Positions 45,520 to 55,109 of a DNA stretch of 64,000 bases are shown piece after piece. A program made the translations under genes and the position numbers. The notes below the pieces were generated by a model, which ran no database searches, had not been told where the DNA came from, and was given only the letters and a program-made list of their open reading frames with translations. The stretch comes from Symbiodinium natans (taxonomy: Eukaryota > Sar > Dinophyceae > Suessiales > Symbiodiniaceae). The stretch covers positions 118,501-182,500 of the forward strand of contig CAJNDS010000161.1 of NCBI GenBank assembly GCA_905221605.1, read 5' to 3'. Positions within the stretch are counted from its first letter, which is position 1, and each line of letters opens with the position of its first letter.

Positions 45520-45811
45520 CGACACACGTGGATGCCATGAATGGTTCGAATGTGTGGCTTGGATCCAGAATTAAGATGCTTGGTCCATATTCGTCGCCCG
45601 CGTCAGCGCCCACATCGGGGAATCACACGGTAGGCAGTAGCATTGAATCGAAGGTTGTGTTCTCGAACTGCGGGGAGTCCACATTGTGGAATCGCACTTT
45701 GGGCGGTCACATTCTGTCTTTGAACGGCTGCTGCCTTCGATTGCAGCGAAGCAAGCATCGAAGCAGGCATCTCCTTGGGGATTTTGGCCAACAGATTGTC
45801 GAAAAAATAGT
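45520..45811 (+). CDS. exon candidate, about 97 codons
   Basis: VDAMNGSNVWLGSRIKMLGP, YSSPASAPTSGNHTVGSSIE and on to GDFGQQIVEKI, followed by GTGTTTAGGG. Base composition is less GC-rich than neighbours. A GTAGGC donor after GNHT is possible. Confidence 0.45.
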
Positions 45812-45851
45812 GTTTAGGGTTTAGGGTTTTGGGTTTAGGGTCAGACATGTC

Positions 45852-45982
45852 AGATGATTCCACTGCATTTGCGTCCGCCAGGAATCGCAAGTCTTGAGCC
45901 AGACGCATTGAGACCAACGTGCAGCGTCATACTGGGGTTGCTCATGCGTTCAGGAGCACCCCCTACGATGGGTGATGTGTAG
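45852..45982 (+). CDS. terminal exon candidate
   Basis: ATGTCAG acceptor, MIPLHLRPPGIASLEPDALR then PTCSVILGLLMRSGAPPTMG and DV TAG. Confidence 0.5.
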
Positions 45983-46215
45983 CGAAATCCTCAACAGTAG
46001 CAACAACAGGAATTTCATAGCAGTAGTGACAGGAACCAGTACTGGGAACAAGAGCAAGAATACTTGTCATCAGAAGAGTAGCAGTACGACTAAGAACAAG
46101 TATCAGTGTCAGGAACCAAAACGAATACTTGTAACCCTAAACCCTAAACCCTAAACCCGAAACCCTAAACCCTGAACGTGGTAGAGGAGCCTCTTCTTGG
46201 GCTCAGCCTTTCAAG

Positions 46216-46280
46216 ACTTTAAGGTCACAACAGGCACTATGGCAGCAAATGCAGCAGCTGCAGCTTGGCAATGGCAGAGG
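46216..46280 (+). CDS. exon candidate, Gln-rich helix
   Basis: TTTCAAG acceptor, TLRSQQALWQQMQQLQLGNG then R, GTTTAGGG donor. Confidence 0.55.
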
Positions 46281-46426
46281 GTTTAGGGTTTAGGGTTAAG
46301 GGTTATCGGGAGAACCCAGCACGTCCTGCTGCAAGGACTCTCAGCGAGGTAGCTACCAGGGGACCCGAATTGCTTCGTAACTCAAGCGTTCTGCAAATCC
46401 TAGGAGTCTAAAAGGCTTCAGTGTAG

Positions 46427-46510
46427 GCTGGCAGTGTCCGGTGTTGATCTGGTCACTCCCCTAGATCATATTGTTGGGCTTTGCGATTCTGGTGGTTCTA
46501 CAGCCTTTTC
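46427..46510 (+). CDS. exon candidate
   Basis: GTGTAG acceptor, LAVSGVDLVTPLDHIVGLCD then SGGSTAF, GTACAA donor. Confidence 0.55.
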
Positions 46511-46583
46511 GTACAACCCTAAACCCTAAACCCTAAACCCAAAACCCTAAACCCTAAACCGGGTAAAACTTTAGGATTCCAAG

Positions 46584-46706
46584 GGTTTTGCGTATCGGGG
46601 TTGAGGAACGGAGCCGTGGTCAGGCAAGCGCAGATACAGCAGAGCCAGCATCAGCAGGACCGGGCCACGTGTGGCTTTTGCTGTCTTAGCAACCTCTGCC
46701 TCTACG
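46584..46706 (+). CDS. exon candidate, Cys cluster
   Basis: CCAAG acceptor, FCVSGLRNGAVVRQAQIQ, QSQHQQDRATCGFCCLSNLC then LY plus one base, GTTTAGGG donor. CGFCC might bind metal. Confidence 0.55.
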
Positions 46707-47037
46707 GTTTAGGGTTTAGGGTTTAGGCTTTCGGGTTCAGGGTTTAGGGTGTCAATGCTCGGATGGCACGTGACGCGAGGAGATTCAGCAGAGCCATGTT
46801 GGTTACTCCACTCGCCCAACATGACCCCATGTTAAAACCCCATCTCCTTCCCTCCCAGTACTATATCATGCCGCAAATCATAGTAGCATACTCTTGTAGA
46901 ATCTAGTATATGTTGGTATATGGCAGTAGTTTATGCTACATTCTTCGACATTCGTATTGCGAATGTTCATTAGAGTCATCGTCAGGAGGTGGGGTGAGGG
47001 CGTAGTCTGAGGGGACGGGGTCTGTTCTGTTTCGCAG

Positions 47038-47217
47038 GATCTCTTGCAAAGCGGCGAATATGCGAGGACGGGCTTTGGGAAGGGTCGCAGCATTTGCTGT
47101 AGGGCTCAGGGCTTCGGGTTTAGGGATTCAGTGCCCGCGCCTGGGAGCCCTCAAGAGTTTTTGTTCTGGGACTGCGAGTCACCACTAACCAATAGGGTCT
47201 ACCCCTGCCTGCGCTAA
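47038..47217 (+). CDS. exon candidate, 59 codons
   Basis: TTTCGCAG acceptor, DLLQSGEYARTGFGKGRSIC, CRAQGFGFRDSVPAPGSPQE, FLFWDCESPLTNRVYPCLR and TAA. A GTAGGG donor after SIC is possible, because TTTAGGG-like bases lie in the middle. Confidence 0.5.
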   Translation, partial: DLLQSGEYARTGFGKGRSICCRAQGFGFRDSVPAPGSPQEFLFWDCESPLTNRVYPCLR

Positions 47218-47233
47218 GTTGTTTTCTTTGCAG

Positions 47234-47313
47234 CGGCAAGATGTCCCTACATTCTGTATACATACTCCAGCACACTGCAGGGCAATTGGATTTGGGTTTT
47301 TTGTCACGAGTTG
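47234..47313 (+). CDS. exon candidate
   Basis: TTTCTTTGCAG acceptor, GKMSLHSVYILQHTAGQLDL then GFLSRV, canonical GTGAGT donor. Confidence 0.6.
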
Positions 47314-47494
47314 GTGAGTGCAGATGTTGTTCGGTAAGAGGTATGGCGAATGCAATTGTTGCGTGTTCCTTTGAAAGATGCCAAGTCCTAGAATGAGAGC
47401 CCCACATCATGTGGGAGTTTCCAATACTTTTGTGGGGTCTCGATCATAAGGGAAACCTACTCTTTGGGACTCTCATAGGGGCCCCTCATGTTCG

Positions 47495-47680
47495 TAAACC
47501 CCTAAACCCTAAACCCCAAACCCTAAACCCTAAACCCTAAGCCCTAAGGCCTAAGCCCGAAGGCCTAAGCCCTGAGCCCTGAGCCCTAAGCCCCAAACCC
47601 TAACCCCTAAACCCTAAACCCTAAGCCCTAAACCCTAAACCCTAAACCCCAAACCCTAAACCCTAAACCCTAAACCTCGT
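47495..47680 (-). repeat. CCCTAAA array
   Basis: Degenerate in the middle (CCCTAAG, CCCTGAG). Confidence 0.95.
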
Positions 47681-47688
47681 GGTTTCAG

Positions 47689-47790
47689 GAATGCCTGCAA
47701 TGCAACTCTGGCAGCTCAGTCCCAGTGCTTGCAGAATCAGCAGAGCCTTGGCACTCAGGGCTGCGCGAAACCTCGGAGGCCTTCCCGGGG
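47689..47790 (+). CDS. exon candidate
   Basis: GGTTTCAG acceptor, 34 codons ECLQCNSGSSVPVLAESAEP then WHSGLRETSEAFPG, ending exactly at GTTTAGGG. The +1 frame (MPAMQLWQLSPSACRIS) is also open. Confidence 0.55.
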
Positions 47791-47859
47791 GTTTAGGGTT
47801 TGGGGTTTAGGGTTTAGGATTTAGGGTTTGGGGTTTAGGGTTTAGGGTTTAGGGTTTAG
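47791..47859 (+). repeat. TTTAGGG array (candidate 69-bp intron)
   Basis: Runs from GTTTAGGG at the previous exon edge to TTTAG at 47855-47859. Nothing but telomere-type repeats. Both flanking frames are in phase 0 (GGG, then GGTGAACTG). Confidence 0.9.
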
Positions 47860-48105
47860 GGTGAACTGCGAGCATTTTCTGACTGCCTCACGTCCAATGT
47901 ACATGTCCTGTACATAGTAGGCCTCCAGGCGTCCGCCTGTGCCCTCAACGTAGCCCGAAGCCAACAGCCTTCACACACCGCCCTCTGCCCCAGACTCCCT
48001 GAGCCTTCGAAGTCCTTACATCTCAGGATGCAGCAGTCTGCCAACCTCCGCATGGAGCCTGACCTACCAGGTTCGGGGGGCCACAAGCTTCGCAATGGCC
48101 AGTGA
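47860..48105 (+). CDS. terminal exon candidate, 81 codons, telomeric acceptor
   Basis: Begins right after TTTAG. GELRAFSDCLTSNVHVLYIV, GLQASACALNVARSQQPSHT, ALCPRLPEPSKSLHLRMQQS, ANLRMEPDLPGSGGHKLRNG, Q and TGA. Confidence 0.6.
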   Translation, partial: GELRAFSDCLTSNVHVLYIVGLQASACALNVARSQQPSHTALCPRLPEPSKSLHLRMQQSANLRMEPDLPGSGGHKLRNGQ

Positions 48106-48172
48106 TCCAAGCGCCCAGAGCCCGGAATGGCAAGCCTATAGGATACTATAGAGATACTTGAATCGAAGGTTC

Positions 48173-48368
48173 ATGCCTACTCTTAGAACCCTACTTCTAA
48201 GTACCTATGAACCTCCAAGTGGGCCTCAGGGCTCATGCTTTGTCTTCACGGTTTTTTTCGCCCGAAGGAGTTGCCTGAAACCCGAAGCTGCCACCGCACA
48301 TGCAGGTCAATCCCCCTGGCAGCGGCAGCTTTCAAACCTGTCGACCCTTGCTGTTACCGCATGAATGG
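48173..48368 (+). CDS. exon candidate(s)
   Basis: MPTLRTLLLSTYEPPSGPQG then SCFVFTVFFARRSCLKPEAA with GTCAATCC donor; then a GGCAG acceptor at 48320 and SFQTCRPLLLPHEW to GTTTAGGG. Confidence 0.45.
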
Positions 48369-48446
48369 GTTTAGGGTTTAGGGTTTTAAGGTTTAAGGTT
48401 TAGGGTTTAGGGTTTAGGGTTTAGGGTTTAGGGTTTAGGGTTTAGG
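48369..48446 (+). repeat. TTTAGGG array flanked by a 14-bp duplication
   Basis: ACCGCATGAATGGG occurs at 48355-48369 and again just after the array at 48449-48463. Confidence 0.93.
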
Positions 48447-48730
48447 TTCACCGCATGAATGGGCCCGGACCCGGAACAGGGCGAACGCTAGTAGTTCGTC
48501 TGCTTGTAATCGGCCCCTACACCCTAAACCCCCGAACCCCTAACCCCCTAAACAACATTGAGCACAGCCTTCTTTCTTCTACTGCACTATGCCGCCCAAG
48601 CCAGCTTCCACCAGTCCGGCTAAACCCTACAAACCACATAAACCCTATAAATCCTGCAAACCCTGTAGACCCTGTCGAGCAGCGTGCTGGCCCGTTGGGA
48701 GCAGGATTGCTTGCTTTGGGTACTGAGGGC

Positions 48731-48736
<6 letters not shown>

Positions 48737-48785
<49 letters not shown>

Positions 48786-48801
48786 TGTGTGTGTGTGTGT
48801 G
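48737..48801 (+). repeat. (GT)n microsatellite
   Basis: About 32 GT pairs with one interruption. Confidence 0.97.
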
Positions 48802-48906
48802 TTCCGCCCTTTGAAGCCCTAAGCCCGGAACCTTTGGTCCACACGCCAAGCCATTAAACTTCCTCAAGCGCAGCCCAGGAATCAATCTTCTCGCTTGCCG
48901 GTACAG

Positions 48907-48977
48907 GAACCTCTGCAGGTCCTACCGCAGCAGCAGCAGCCGCAGCAGCAGCCGCAGCAGCAGCCGCAGCAGCAGCC

Positions 48978-49043
<66 letters not shown>

Positions 49044-49152
49044 CTTTGCCAGAGACTGTTTTGGAGTATGCCATAGAACTTTCAGCTCTCCATCCTTGGG
49101 TGGTTCGGGCTCGAGGCCTCCGGTCCCCTCCTCAAGGATACTTCGGATACGG
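48907..49152 (+). CDS. polyglutamine exon
   Basis: GGTACAG acceptor, EPLQVLP, then Gln runs separated by single Pro (QQQP units), a pure CAG run coding about 24 Gln, then PFARDCFGVCHRTFSSPSLG, GSGSRPPVPSSRILRIR and a GTTTTGGG donor. PolyQ/QQQP suggests a regulatory, disordered protein. Unknown identity. Confidence 0.65.
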
Positions 49153-49271
49153 GTTTTGGGTTTTGGGTTTAGGGTTTGGGTGTTAGGGTTTAGGGTTTAG
49201 GATTTGGGGTTTGGGGCTTAGGGTTTAGGGTTTAGGGTGTATATAGGTTAGCTTGGGAGGAGATTCTTGGG

Positions 49272-49345
49272 AGGAGATTCTTGGCGCCTCACCGGTATGG
49301 CTGCTCGAGCCGATAAGGGAGTTGACCGGAGCCACAAACTTTGCC
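49272..49345 (+). CDS. exon candidate
   Basis: LGASPVWLLEPIRELTGATN then FAL, up to TTTAGGG. The preceding GGGAGGAGATTCTT is duplicated in tandem (49257-49283). Confidence 0.5.
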
Positions 49346-49466
49346 TTAGGGTTTAGGGTTTAGGGTTTAGGGTTCAGGGTTCAGGGTTTAGGGTTTAGGG
49401 TTTGGGGATGTGACTTGGACGCGGGGACGCGGGGACGCACGAACCTGCGAACACGCTTGAACCCAG

Positions 49467-49727
49467 GAATCATGCATAGAGCGCCAACTGCAAACGGCAT
49501 TGGAGCTGCGCCCATTAGTCCGTGCCCTAATGTTGCACCCTCTTGAGTGCGGGCCCTCCGGCCCCCCCTCTGAACAGTCGGATTCTGCCCCTCTTCAAAC
49601 AGTCCCGGGATTTTATATGAGTTTAAAAGGGACACGGGTATATGAAGGTAAAGGGGACAGCCACCCCCAGCAATTGAATACAAAGGCGCGCCCCCCGAAA
49701 ATTTTAACTTTGCGGACCCCACCCTAG
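49467..49727 (+). CDS. terminal exon candidate, 86 codons
   Basis: AACCCAG acceptor, ESCIERQLQTALELRPLVRA, LMLHPLECGPSGPPSEQSDS, APLQTVPGFYMSLKGTRVYE and on to ILTLRTPP TAG. A shorter frame (IMHRAPTANGIGAAP) ends at TGA 49545. Confidence 0.5.
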   Translation, partial: ESCIERQLQTALELRPLVRALMLHPLECGPSGPPSEQSDSAPLQTVPGFYMSLKGTRVYEGKGDSHPQQLNTKARPPKILTLRTPP

Positions 49728-50064
49728 GCCCAGAAAACATTCCCACGATCCTGAATAGCCGGTTGAATAGGGTTCAACATGAAGCCTCAACCTCCAAAGT
49801 CTAAACGTCTAAACCCCAAACGCCAAGCTCTAAACCCCAAACTCCAAGTCCCAAACCTGAAGCCCCTCATCTCAATTTCGCCAATTCGGCGTTCTTGTGA
49901 ACGTACGCCTATTTTCATGTGCTCTATTTCTTCAGTCGCCTTTAGCTGTTTTTGTTCTTTTGTTGGGGTGGGGGGTGTTGCGTGTTGGTGTTGGGCGGTT
50001 ATCTCCTTTTGAAAGTGCCGCCTAAGTAACTCAACACAACCCCTAACTGCACACTCGGCAGCGC
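49728..50064. other. spacer
   Basis: A 77-codon ATG frame (49779-50012) over CCCCAAAC-type repeats is probably not coding. Confidence 0.4.
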
Positions 50065-50205
50065 CTTCAAAGCGGCACGGTTGTCAGGTTTTGCTCTATC
50101 GAGCTCAGGGTTTGGGGTTTAGGGTTTAGGGTTTAGGGTTTAGGGTTTAGGGCTGAAGGTGGACTTGTGAATTCGTCTGTTTACGAAACGATGCACTAAG
50201 TCCCC
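50065..50205 (+). CDS. two short exon candidates
   Basis: 50065-50105: CTCGGCAG acceptor, RLQSGTVVRFCSIEL. 50147-50205 after a TTTAGGG array: GLVNSSVYETMH and TAA. Confidence 0.45.
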
Positions 50206-50632
50206 AACCCCGGCTCCAATCCCTAGCTTTAAACCCTAAACCTTAAACCCTAAACGTTAAGCCCTAAACCCTAAACCCCGGACCTTAAACCATAAACAAA
50301 CACCCGGACCTTAAGGATGTACAGGGATGGGAGCAGAAAGAACGAGCCCCCGAACCCCAAGGCGGGGATTTCCTTCTGAGGCCCATACCTCATCCACAGA
50401 CCCAGCGAGGCTGGCGCTTCAGGATTTGGGCTGGTGGTCAGAATGATTGCTTATTGCAGTTCCTACTGTCGCTATTTGTTGTTTCATCAGGATCATCATC
50501 GTTATCATCATAATTATTCTTGTTGCCATGGTTAGAATATTTATTGTGATGGTTTTGTACTCGCAGTATCATCACCATCATTGTCAGTATTGATGTGTTA
50601 TCATCAGCTGATGTGTTATCAGTATCATTAGC

Positions 50633-50686
<54 letters not shown>

Positions 50687-50735
50687 TGTTGTACATGCAC
50701 TATGCCAGTGCTTGCTCCTGGAACTGTTCCCCAGC
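50206..50735. other. intergenic, with (ATC)n microsatellite
   Basis: CCCTAAA remnants (50230-50300), AT-rich degenerate ATC/ATTATC tract, and a pure (CAT)n run at 50635-50687. Confidence 0.7.
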
Positions 50736-51140
50736 CTTGGTGTGGGGTTGCTAGGTTTTAAGGCAGCCAGGCTCCTCGCCTCCTCGCCTTCTCACCCGGT
50801 GTCCCCTGGGCCTTTGCCTGAGTACGTATTTCTGTACTGTGCCCACCCCCCCCCCCCACCCCCCGTGCCCATCCCCAAACATTGTTTTCAGAGACTGCAT
50901 TACCCACAAAGCAGTCCGCAGAGAGCCCCACCGAGTATCCCTGGAATGCCGACCCCCGGAGAAGCCCGCAGAAAGTTTCGTCGAGTATCCTGGAGTGCCC
51001 CGAGCGCCACAAAGCACGCAGAAGAGTCTCGGAAGAGTATCCCTCGAGTGCCGACAGCCCGCCGAGACGTCCCGTCGAGTATCCTTGGAGTGACCTTGCG
51101 AAGCCCACAGAGTAGTTCCCGCCGCGTATCCCGCAGCGAA
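50736..51140 (-). mobile_element. repeat family C, copy 3 (reversed, diverged)
   Basis: 50736-50795 is the reverse complement of the family C end (GTGTGGGGTTGCTAGGTTTTA). 50925-51140 holds four to five copies of a 50-bp unit with GAGTATCCCTGGAATGCC, the reverse complement of the family C GGCACTCCAGGG motif. Confidence 0.65.
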
Positions 51141-51199
51141 GTTTCCGTAAATACCTGGGATGGCTCCAACATCAGGTTGCCGTAGCGTGGGGATGATGG

Positions 51200-51478
<279 letters not shown>

Positions 51479-51484
51479 CCCCAA

Positions 51485-51608
51485 ACCCTAACCCTAAACC
51501 CTAAACCCTAAACCGCCCTAAACCCTAAACCCTAAACCCTAAACCCTAAACCCTAAACCCTAAACCCTAAACCCTAAACCCTAAACCCTAAACCCTAAAC
51601 CCTAAACC
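51485..51608 (-). repeat. CCCTAAA array
   Basis: About 17 units. Confidence 0.97.
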
Positions 51609-51653
51609 GTGTGTCAGATTCTGTTGCAAGGGTTTAGGGTCCCTGGTGTTCAG

Positions 51654-51777
51654 ATCCCGGCCGACTGCAATCTTTCCTTTAACGCTGCCCTGGCTGTGTT
51701 CCTGTATGCCTCAATGGCTACTTGTAGCTATGAGAATGCCATCTTAAAAGCTGATCATGTAGGCACATATTTCGCAG
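51654..51777 (+). CDS. exon candidate
   Basis: GTGTTCAG acceptor, IPADCNLSFNAALAVFLYAS then MATCSYENAILKADHVGTYF and A, GTATTC donor; open frame continues to 51860. Confidence 0.6.
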
Positions 51778-52031
51778 GTATTCTGGTGGCTTCTAATTGT
51801 TCCCTTCGCCACCCTTGGAAGGTACGGGAAATGTTTCTCAGGCACGGCCGGTGCTTGTGATCTTTGATGCCCACTGTCGTCGCCAGTAGAGTGTCCATAT
51901 CTAGACTGCTGTCAGCTGGAACCACCCTGCACATAGCAAATGTAGAAGAGACTAGCTATGCTGACCAGCGATTGTGTGCAAGACATCTGGAAGCGCTCTG
52001 CAGAGCCCTATGACGAGACCTGTTTCTGCAG

Positions 52032-52266
52032 GCCAATTCCATTCTGAGTCTTGGAACATGTTCGATGCAGCCGGGCCGAGCCATCGCGGACTTCGACGGC
52101 TCCAACTACGGGCGCAGCTCTGCTGCAATCTGCGTGGGGAGACCTGGAACCCTAAACCCTCCCAAGGGCCATCGTGGTGCCTGTGTTTGGGGGACCTCCG
52201 GGCCTTGCAGCAGGGTGGCAAGAGCCATCAAGCCATACGGCAGCCACAAGTTTCCTGAGAGGACGG
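52032..52266 (+). CDS. exon candidate, possible first strand of an SH3 fold
   Basis: TTTCTGCAG acceptor, ANSILSLGTCSMQPGRAIAD then FDGSNYGRSSAAICVGRPG. RAIADFDGS resembles the ALYDF strand of SH3 domains and VALSDFDGT at 54813. A rival frame from 51974 (VCKTSGSALQSPMTRPV) is also open for 94 codons. One complete CCCTAAA unit lies inside the exon. Confidence 0.5.
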
Positions 52267-52391
52267 GTTTAGTTTAGGGTGTAGGGCTTGGGGGGGGGTT
52301 CGGGGTTGGGGCGGGTTGGGGTTGCGGGGGGGGGGGGGGCATCCAGACCATGATTCTATCTCACCTCGCATCTCGTGCATTTTATTTCTAG

Positions 52392-52488
52392 TGCGGCCTT
52401 GCCTGCTGGATGTGGATCCATGCCTGCCGCTAAGGTGATTTCATATCCTTTGCCACAGGCAGAGCTGTCCAAAAGTGTGAAGGTATAG
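52392..52488 (+). CDS. exon candidate
   Basis: ATTTCTAG acceptor, AALPAGCGSMPAAKVISYPL then PQAELSKSVKV and TAG. Contains GTGATT...CCACAG, a possible mini-intron. Confidence 0.45.
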
Positions 52489-52641
52489 TAGCGCTACATG
52501 CGGGCCACGGAGAGACCCGGGTAGACGTCGGAAGCTCCTGCTGCACCGCTGAGGTTTTAAGCTACAAACCCTAAACCCTAAACCCTAAACCCTAAACCCT
52601 AAACCCTAGACCCTAAACCCTAAAACCCCGTGTCCCTGCAG

Positions 52642-52688
52642 GCGACGACGTTTACGTCATCTCTTCCCCGCAGACGAACGGTGCAGAC
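52642..52688 (+). CDS. SH3 domain, upstream half
   Basis: CCCTGCAG acceptor; GC then DDVYVISSPQTNGAD. GDD-V-V matches the SH3 GDxLxV strand if the preceding codon ends in G (the small exon 52492-52520 ends ...CCG G, which fits). Ends in phase 0 at a GC donor. Confidence 0.6.
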
Positions 52689-52821
52689 GCCAGCGGGGGC
52701 AAAACTCTTTGTCACCCTCCGAGGGCCCAACCCTCCCCAAATGCACCCCAAGCCCTGAAAGCCTTGAACCCTAAACCCTTCTTACCCTAAACCCTAAAGC
52801 CTATACCCTAAACCCTGATAG
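52689..52821 (+). other. GC-AG intron with telomere repeats inside the SH3 domain
   Basis: 133 bp from GCCAGC to TGATAG; contains several CCCTAAA units (52768-52815). Confidence 0.6.
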
Positions 52822-52902
52822 GGCTGGAGTATCGGCTACCTCCAGAAAGATGGGACCACGGGTTTGTTCCCAGCATCTTACTGGACGCTTGGCGGCACCT
52901 GA
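52822..52902 (+). CDS. SH3 domain, downstream half; gene end
   Basis: 26 codons GWSIGYLQKDGTTGLFPASY then WTLGGT and TGA. DGW, the GxxGLFPxxY turn and final strand are SH3 hallmarks. SH3 domains bind proline-rich peptides in signalling and cytoskeletal scaffolds. Partner and full protein unknown. Confidence 0.7.
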   Translation, partial: GWSIGYLQKDGTTGLFPASYWTLGGT

Positions 52903-53000
52903 AACCCTAACCCCTAACCCCTAACCCCAAACCCTAAACCCTAAACCCTAAACCCTAAACCCTAAGCCCTAAGCCCTAAACCCTAAACCCTAAGCCCTAG
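52903..53000 (-). repeat. CCCTAAA array
   Basis: Thirteen units, with CCCTAAC and CCCTAAG variants. Confidence 0.95.
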
Positions 53001-53025
53001 CTTCAGGTGGCTTAGAGTGGTGCAG

Positions 53026-53109
53026 GCGCATGACATGCATCTCTGCAACAACCCTGTTTTGGCTTCTGTTTCAGGAATGGCTGTTGTTTCGGGTTCCGTT
53101 CCCTGTTAG
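53026..53109 (+). CDS. exon candidate
   Basis: GGTGCAG acceptor, [20 protein letters not shown] then VSGSVPC and TAG. Confidence 0.5.
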   Translation, partial: AHDMHLCNNPVLASVSGMAVVSGSVPC

Positions 53110-53269
53110 GTTCCGGATATCATCCTTCTGTTGTTTGTGCATTGGAGGTCTCTTCTGTTTTCTTCTTTCTGTTGTTTCGGGGTTTAGGGTTTGGATGTCT
53201 CTTTTATTCAGGGTTTCAAGGTTGCACGTCTGTTGCCCGAATCATAATTGGAGTCTCCTTTGGGGTCTT

Positions 53270-53595
53270 GAAACCCCAAACCCCAAGCCAAGCCCCAAAC
53301 CCCCCCCAACCCCAAACCCCAAACCCCAAACCCCAAACCCCAAACCCCAAACCCCAAACCCCAAACCCCAAACCCCAAACCCCAACCCCCAAACCCCAAA
53401 CCCCAAACCCCAAACCCCAAACCCCAAACCCCAAACCCCAAACCCCAAACCCCAAACCCCAAACCCCAAACCCCAAACCCCAACCCCAAACCCAAACCCC
53501 AAACCCCAAACCCCAAACCCCAAACCCCAAACCCCAAACCCAAACTCCAAGCCCCAAGCCCCAAGCCCCAAGCCCCAAACCCCAAACCCCGAACC
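53270..53595 (-). repeat. (CCCCAAA)n array
   Basis: About 45 units; the PKPQTPN and GFGVWGL frames are artefacts. Confidence 0.98.
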
Positions 53596-53675
53596 CCGAA
53601 CCCCGAACCCTAAACCCTAAACCCCAAACCCTAGAGAAACTGGAGCAGACAGGGTGGGAATAGGCAGAATGGAAA

Positions 53676-53850
53676 CCCCTAAACCCCTAACCCCTAAAAC
53701 CTAAAACCTAAACCCTAAACCCTAAACTCTAAACCCTAAATCCTAAACCCTAAACCCTAAACCCTAAACCCTAAACCCTAAACCCGAAACCCTGAACCCT
53801 GAACCCTGAACCCTGAACCCTGAACCCTGAACCCTGAACCCTGAACCCTA
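53676..53850 (-). repeat. CCCTAAA then (CCCTGAA)n
   Basis: The last nine units are CCCTGAA. A short terminal exon (53632-53663, KLEQTGWE, TAG) may precede the array. Confidence 0.95.
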
Positions 53851-53924
53851 ACGGGGTCTGCCCCGGTCTTCCCTTCCTCGCCCCGGCCTCGCCCACTTTT
53901 CTGCTCCTGTTTTCTTTCCAGCTT

Positions 53925-53951
53925 CCAGTCGGGCTTCTTCTCCTCTAAAGC
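53925..53951 (+). CDS. short exon candidate
   Basis: TTTCTTTCCAG acceptor, FQSGFFSSKA, GTAAAC donor leading into CCCCAAG repeats. Confidence 0.5.
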
Positions 53952-54048
53952 CGTAAACCCCAAGCCCTAAGCCCTAAACACCCTAAACCCTATCTAACCC
54001 TAACCCTAAACCCTAAACCCCAAACCCTAGCCCTAAACCCTAAACACC

Positions 54049-54144
54049 ATGCCCAGGAAGAGCAACACCAGCCTGACACCGGAACGCACAGAGTCTGCGC
54101 CGCAAGGCTCCTTCCATCGGCCCACCGTGGGGTTGGGTGATTGA
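54049..54144 (+). CDS. exon candidate
   Basis: MPRKSNTSLTPERTESAPQG then SFHRPTVGLGD and TGA; the rival frame EEQHQPDTGTHRVCAARL starts after ATGCCCAG. Confidence 0.4.
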   Translation: MPRKSNTSLTPERTESAPQGSFHRPTVGLGD

Positions 54145-54326
54145 AGGGTCAGTTCAGGGTTTAGGATTTAGTGTTTAGGGTTTCGGGTTTAGGGTTTAGG
54201 GTTCAGGGTGGTTCGGGTGGTTAGGGTTTAGGGCTTTGGGTGGTTTGGGTGGTTTGGGGTTTAGGGCTTAGGGTGGTTCGGTCTTTTCCTGCTGACCATC
54301 CTGAGGATAATTTCTTTGCTGTGCAG

Positions 54327-54370
54327 GAGACTCTGTTCTGCATCATGATTCTTGGGGCGCTGAGCCCTAA
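54327..54370 (+). CDS. short exon candidate
   Basis: TTTGCTGTGCAG acceptor, ETLFCIMILGALSP. Confidence 0.5.
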
Positions 54371-54374
54371 GCCC

Positions 54375-54565
54375 CACCTACCCTAGACCCTAGACCCTAG
54401 ACCCTAGACCCTAGACCCTAGACCCTAGACCCTAAACCCTAAACCCTCAACCCTCAGCCCTCAACCCGCAACCCTTAACCCTCAACCCTCAACCCTCAAC
54501 CCTCAACCCTAAACCCTAAACCCTGAACCCTGAACCCTACACCCTAGGCCCTAGGCCCTAGACCC
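54375..54565 (-). repeat. (CCCTAGA)n, CCCTCAA and CCCTAAA array
   Basis: Blocks of different single-base variants in sequence. Confidence 0.95.
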
Positions 54566-54601
54566 TGACCCGGTGTAAAGATGTAAAGTCGCTTGCTTGA
54601 G

Positions 54602-54685
54602 TCGAAAATGTCGAGCTCCCGGGCCTCCTGGTTCGCATGTAGTCCCGAAACGGCATACGGGCATGTCCCAAAGATAGGGAACTAG
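54602..54685 (+). CDS. exon candidate
   Basis: GCTTGAG acceptor, SKMSSSRASWFACSPETAYG then HVPKIGN and TAG, the TAG lying at the edge of the TTTAGGG array. Confidence 0.5.
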   Translation, partial: SKMSSSRASWFACSPETAYGHVPKIGN

Positions 54686-54812
54686 GGTTTAGGGTTTAGA
54701 GTTTAGGGTTTAGGGTTTAGGGTTGAGAGGATTTTAGTCCTTCTTGCAACTGTGGGGGCCCTAATTTGCGCAAGCCCTGTATGACCTGATGGAAACAGCA
54801 CATCTCCGCCAG

Positions 54813-54937
54813 TTGGAGTCGCCCTTTCCGACTTTGACGGAACGTCGTGCGCCCAGCATGAGACGGTCGGGGCTCTGAGAAACACCATGCGCAACCCCAA
54901 GGAGGCGTTTGCCTGCACTCGGTATCACTCGGCCTAA
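54813..54937 (+). CDS. exon candidate, possible second SH3 start
   Basis: CTCCGCCAG acceptor, GVALSDFDGTSCAQHETVGA then LRNTMRNPKEAFACTRYHSA and TAA. VALSDFDG resembles the ALYDF strand and the exon at 52032. Confidence 0.5.
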
Positions 54938-55109
54938 AGCTACTGCCCCTAAACCCTAAACCCTAAACCTTAAACCCTAAACCCCAAACCCCAAACCCTA
55001 AACCCTAAACCTCAAGCCCAAAACCCTAAGCCCTAATCCGAAACCCTGAACCCTGAACCCTATTGCCGGCCCGAGGCAGTATGGCTCCGACTTCATGTCT
55101 TTTTCACAG

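Noticed and set aside
47402-47495. Possible inverted-repeat element (GTGGGAGTTTCC...GGGACTCTCATA)
   Set aside because: The ends do not pair beyond a few bases.
53208-53663. Open frames over (CCCCAAA)n
   Set aside because: Repeat artefacts (NPKPQTP, GFGVWGL).
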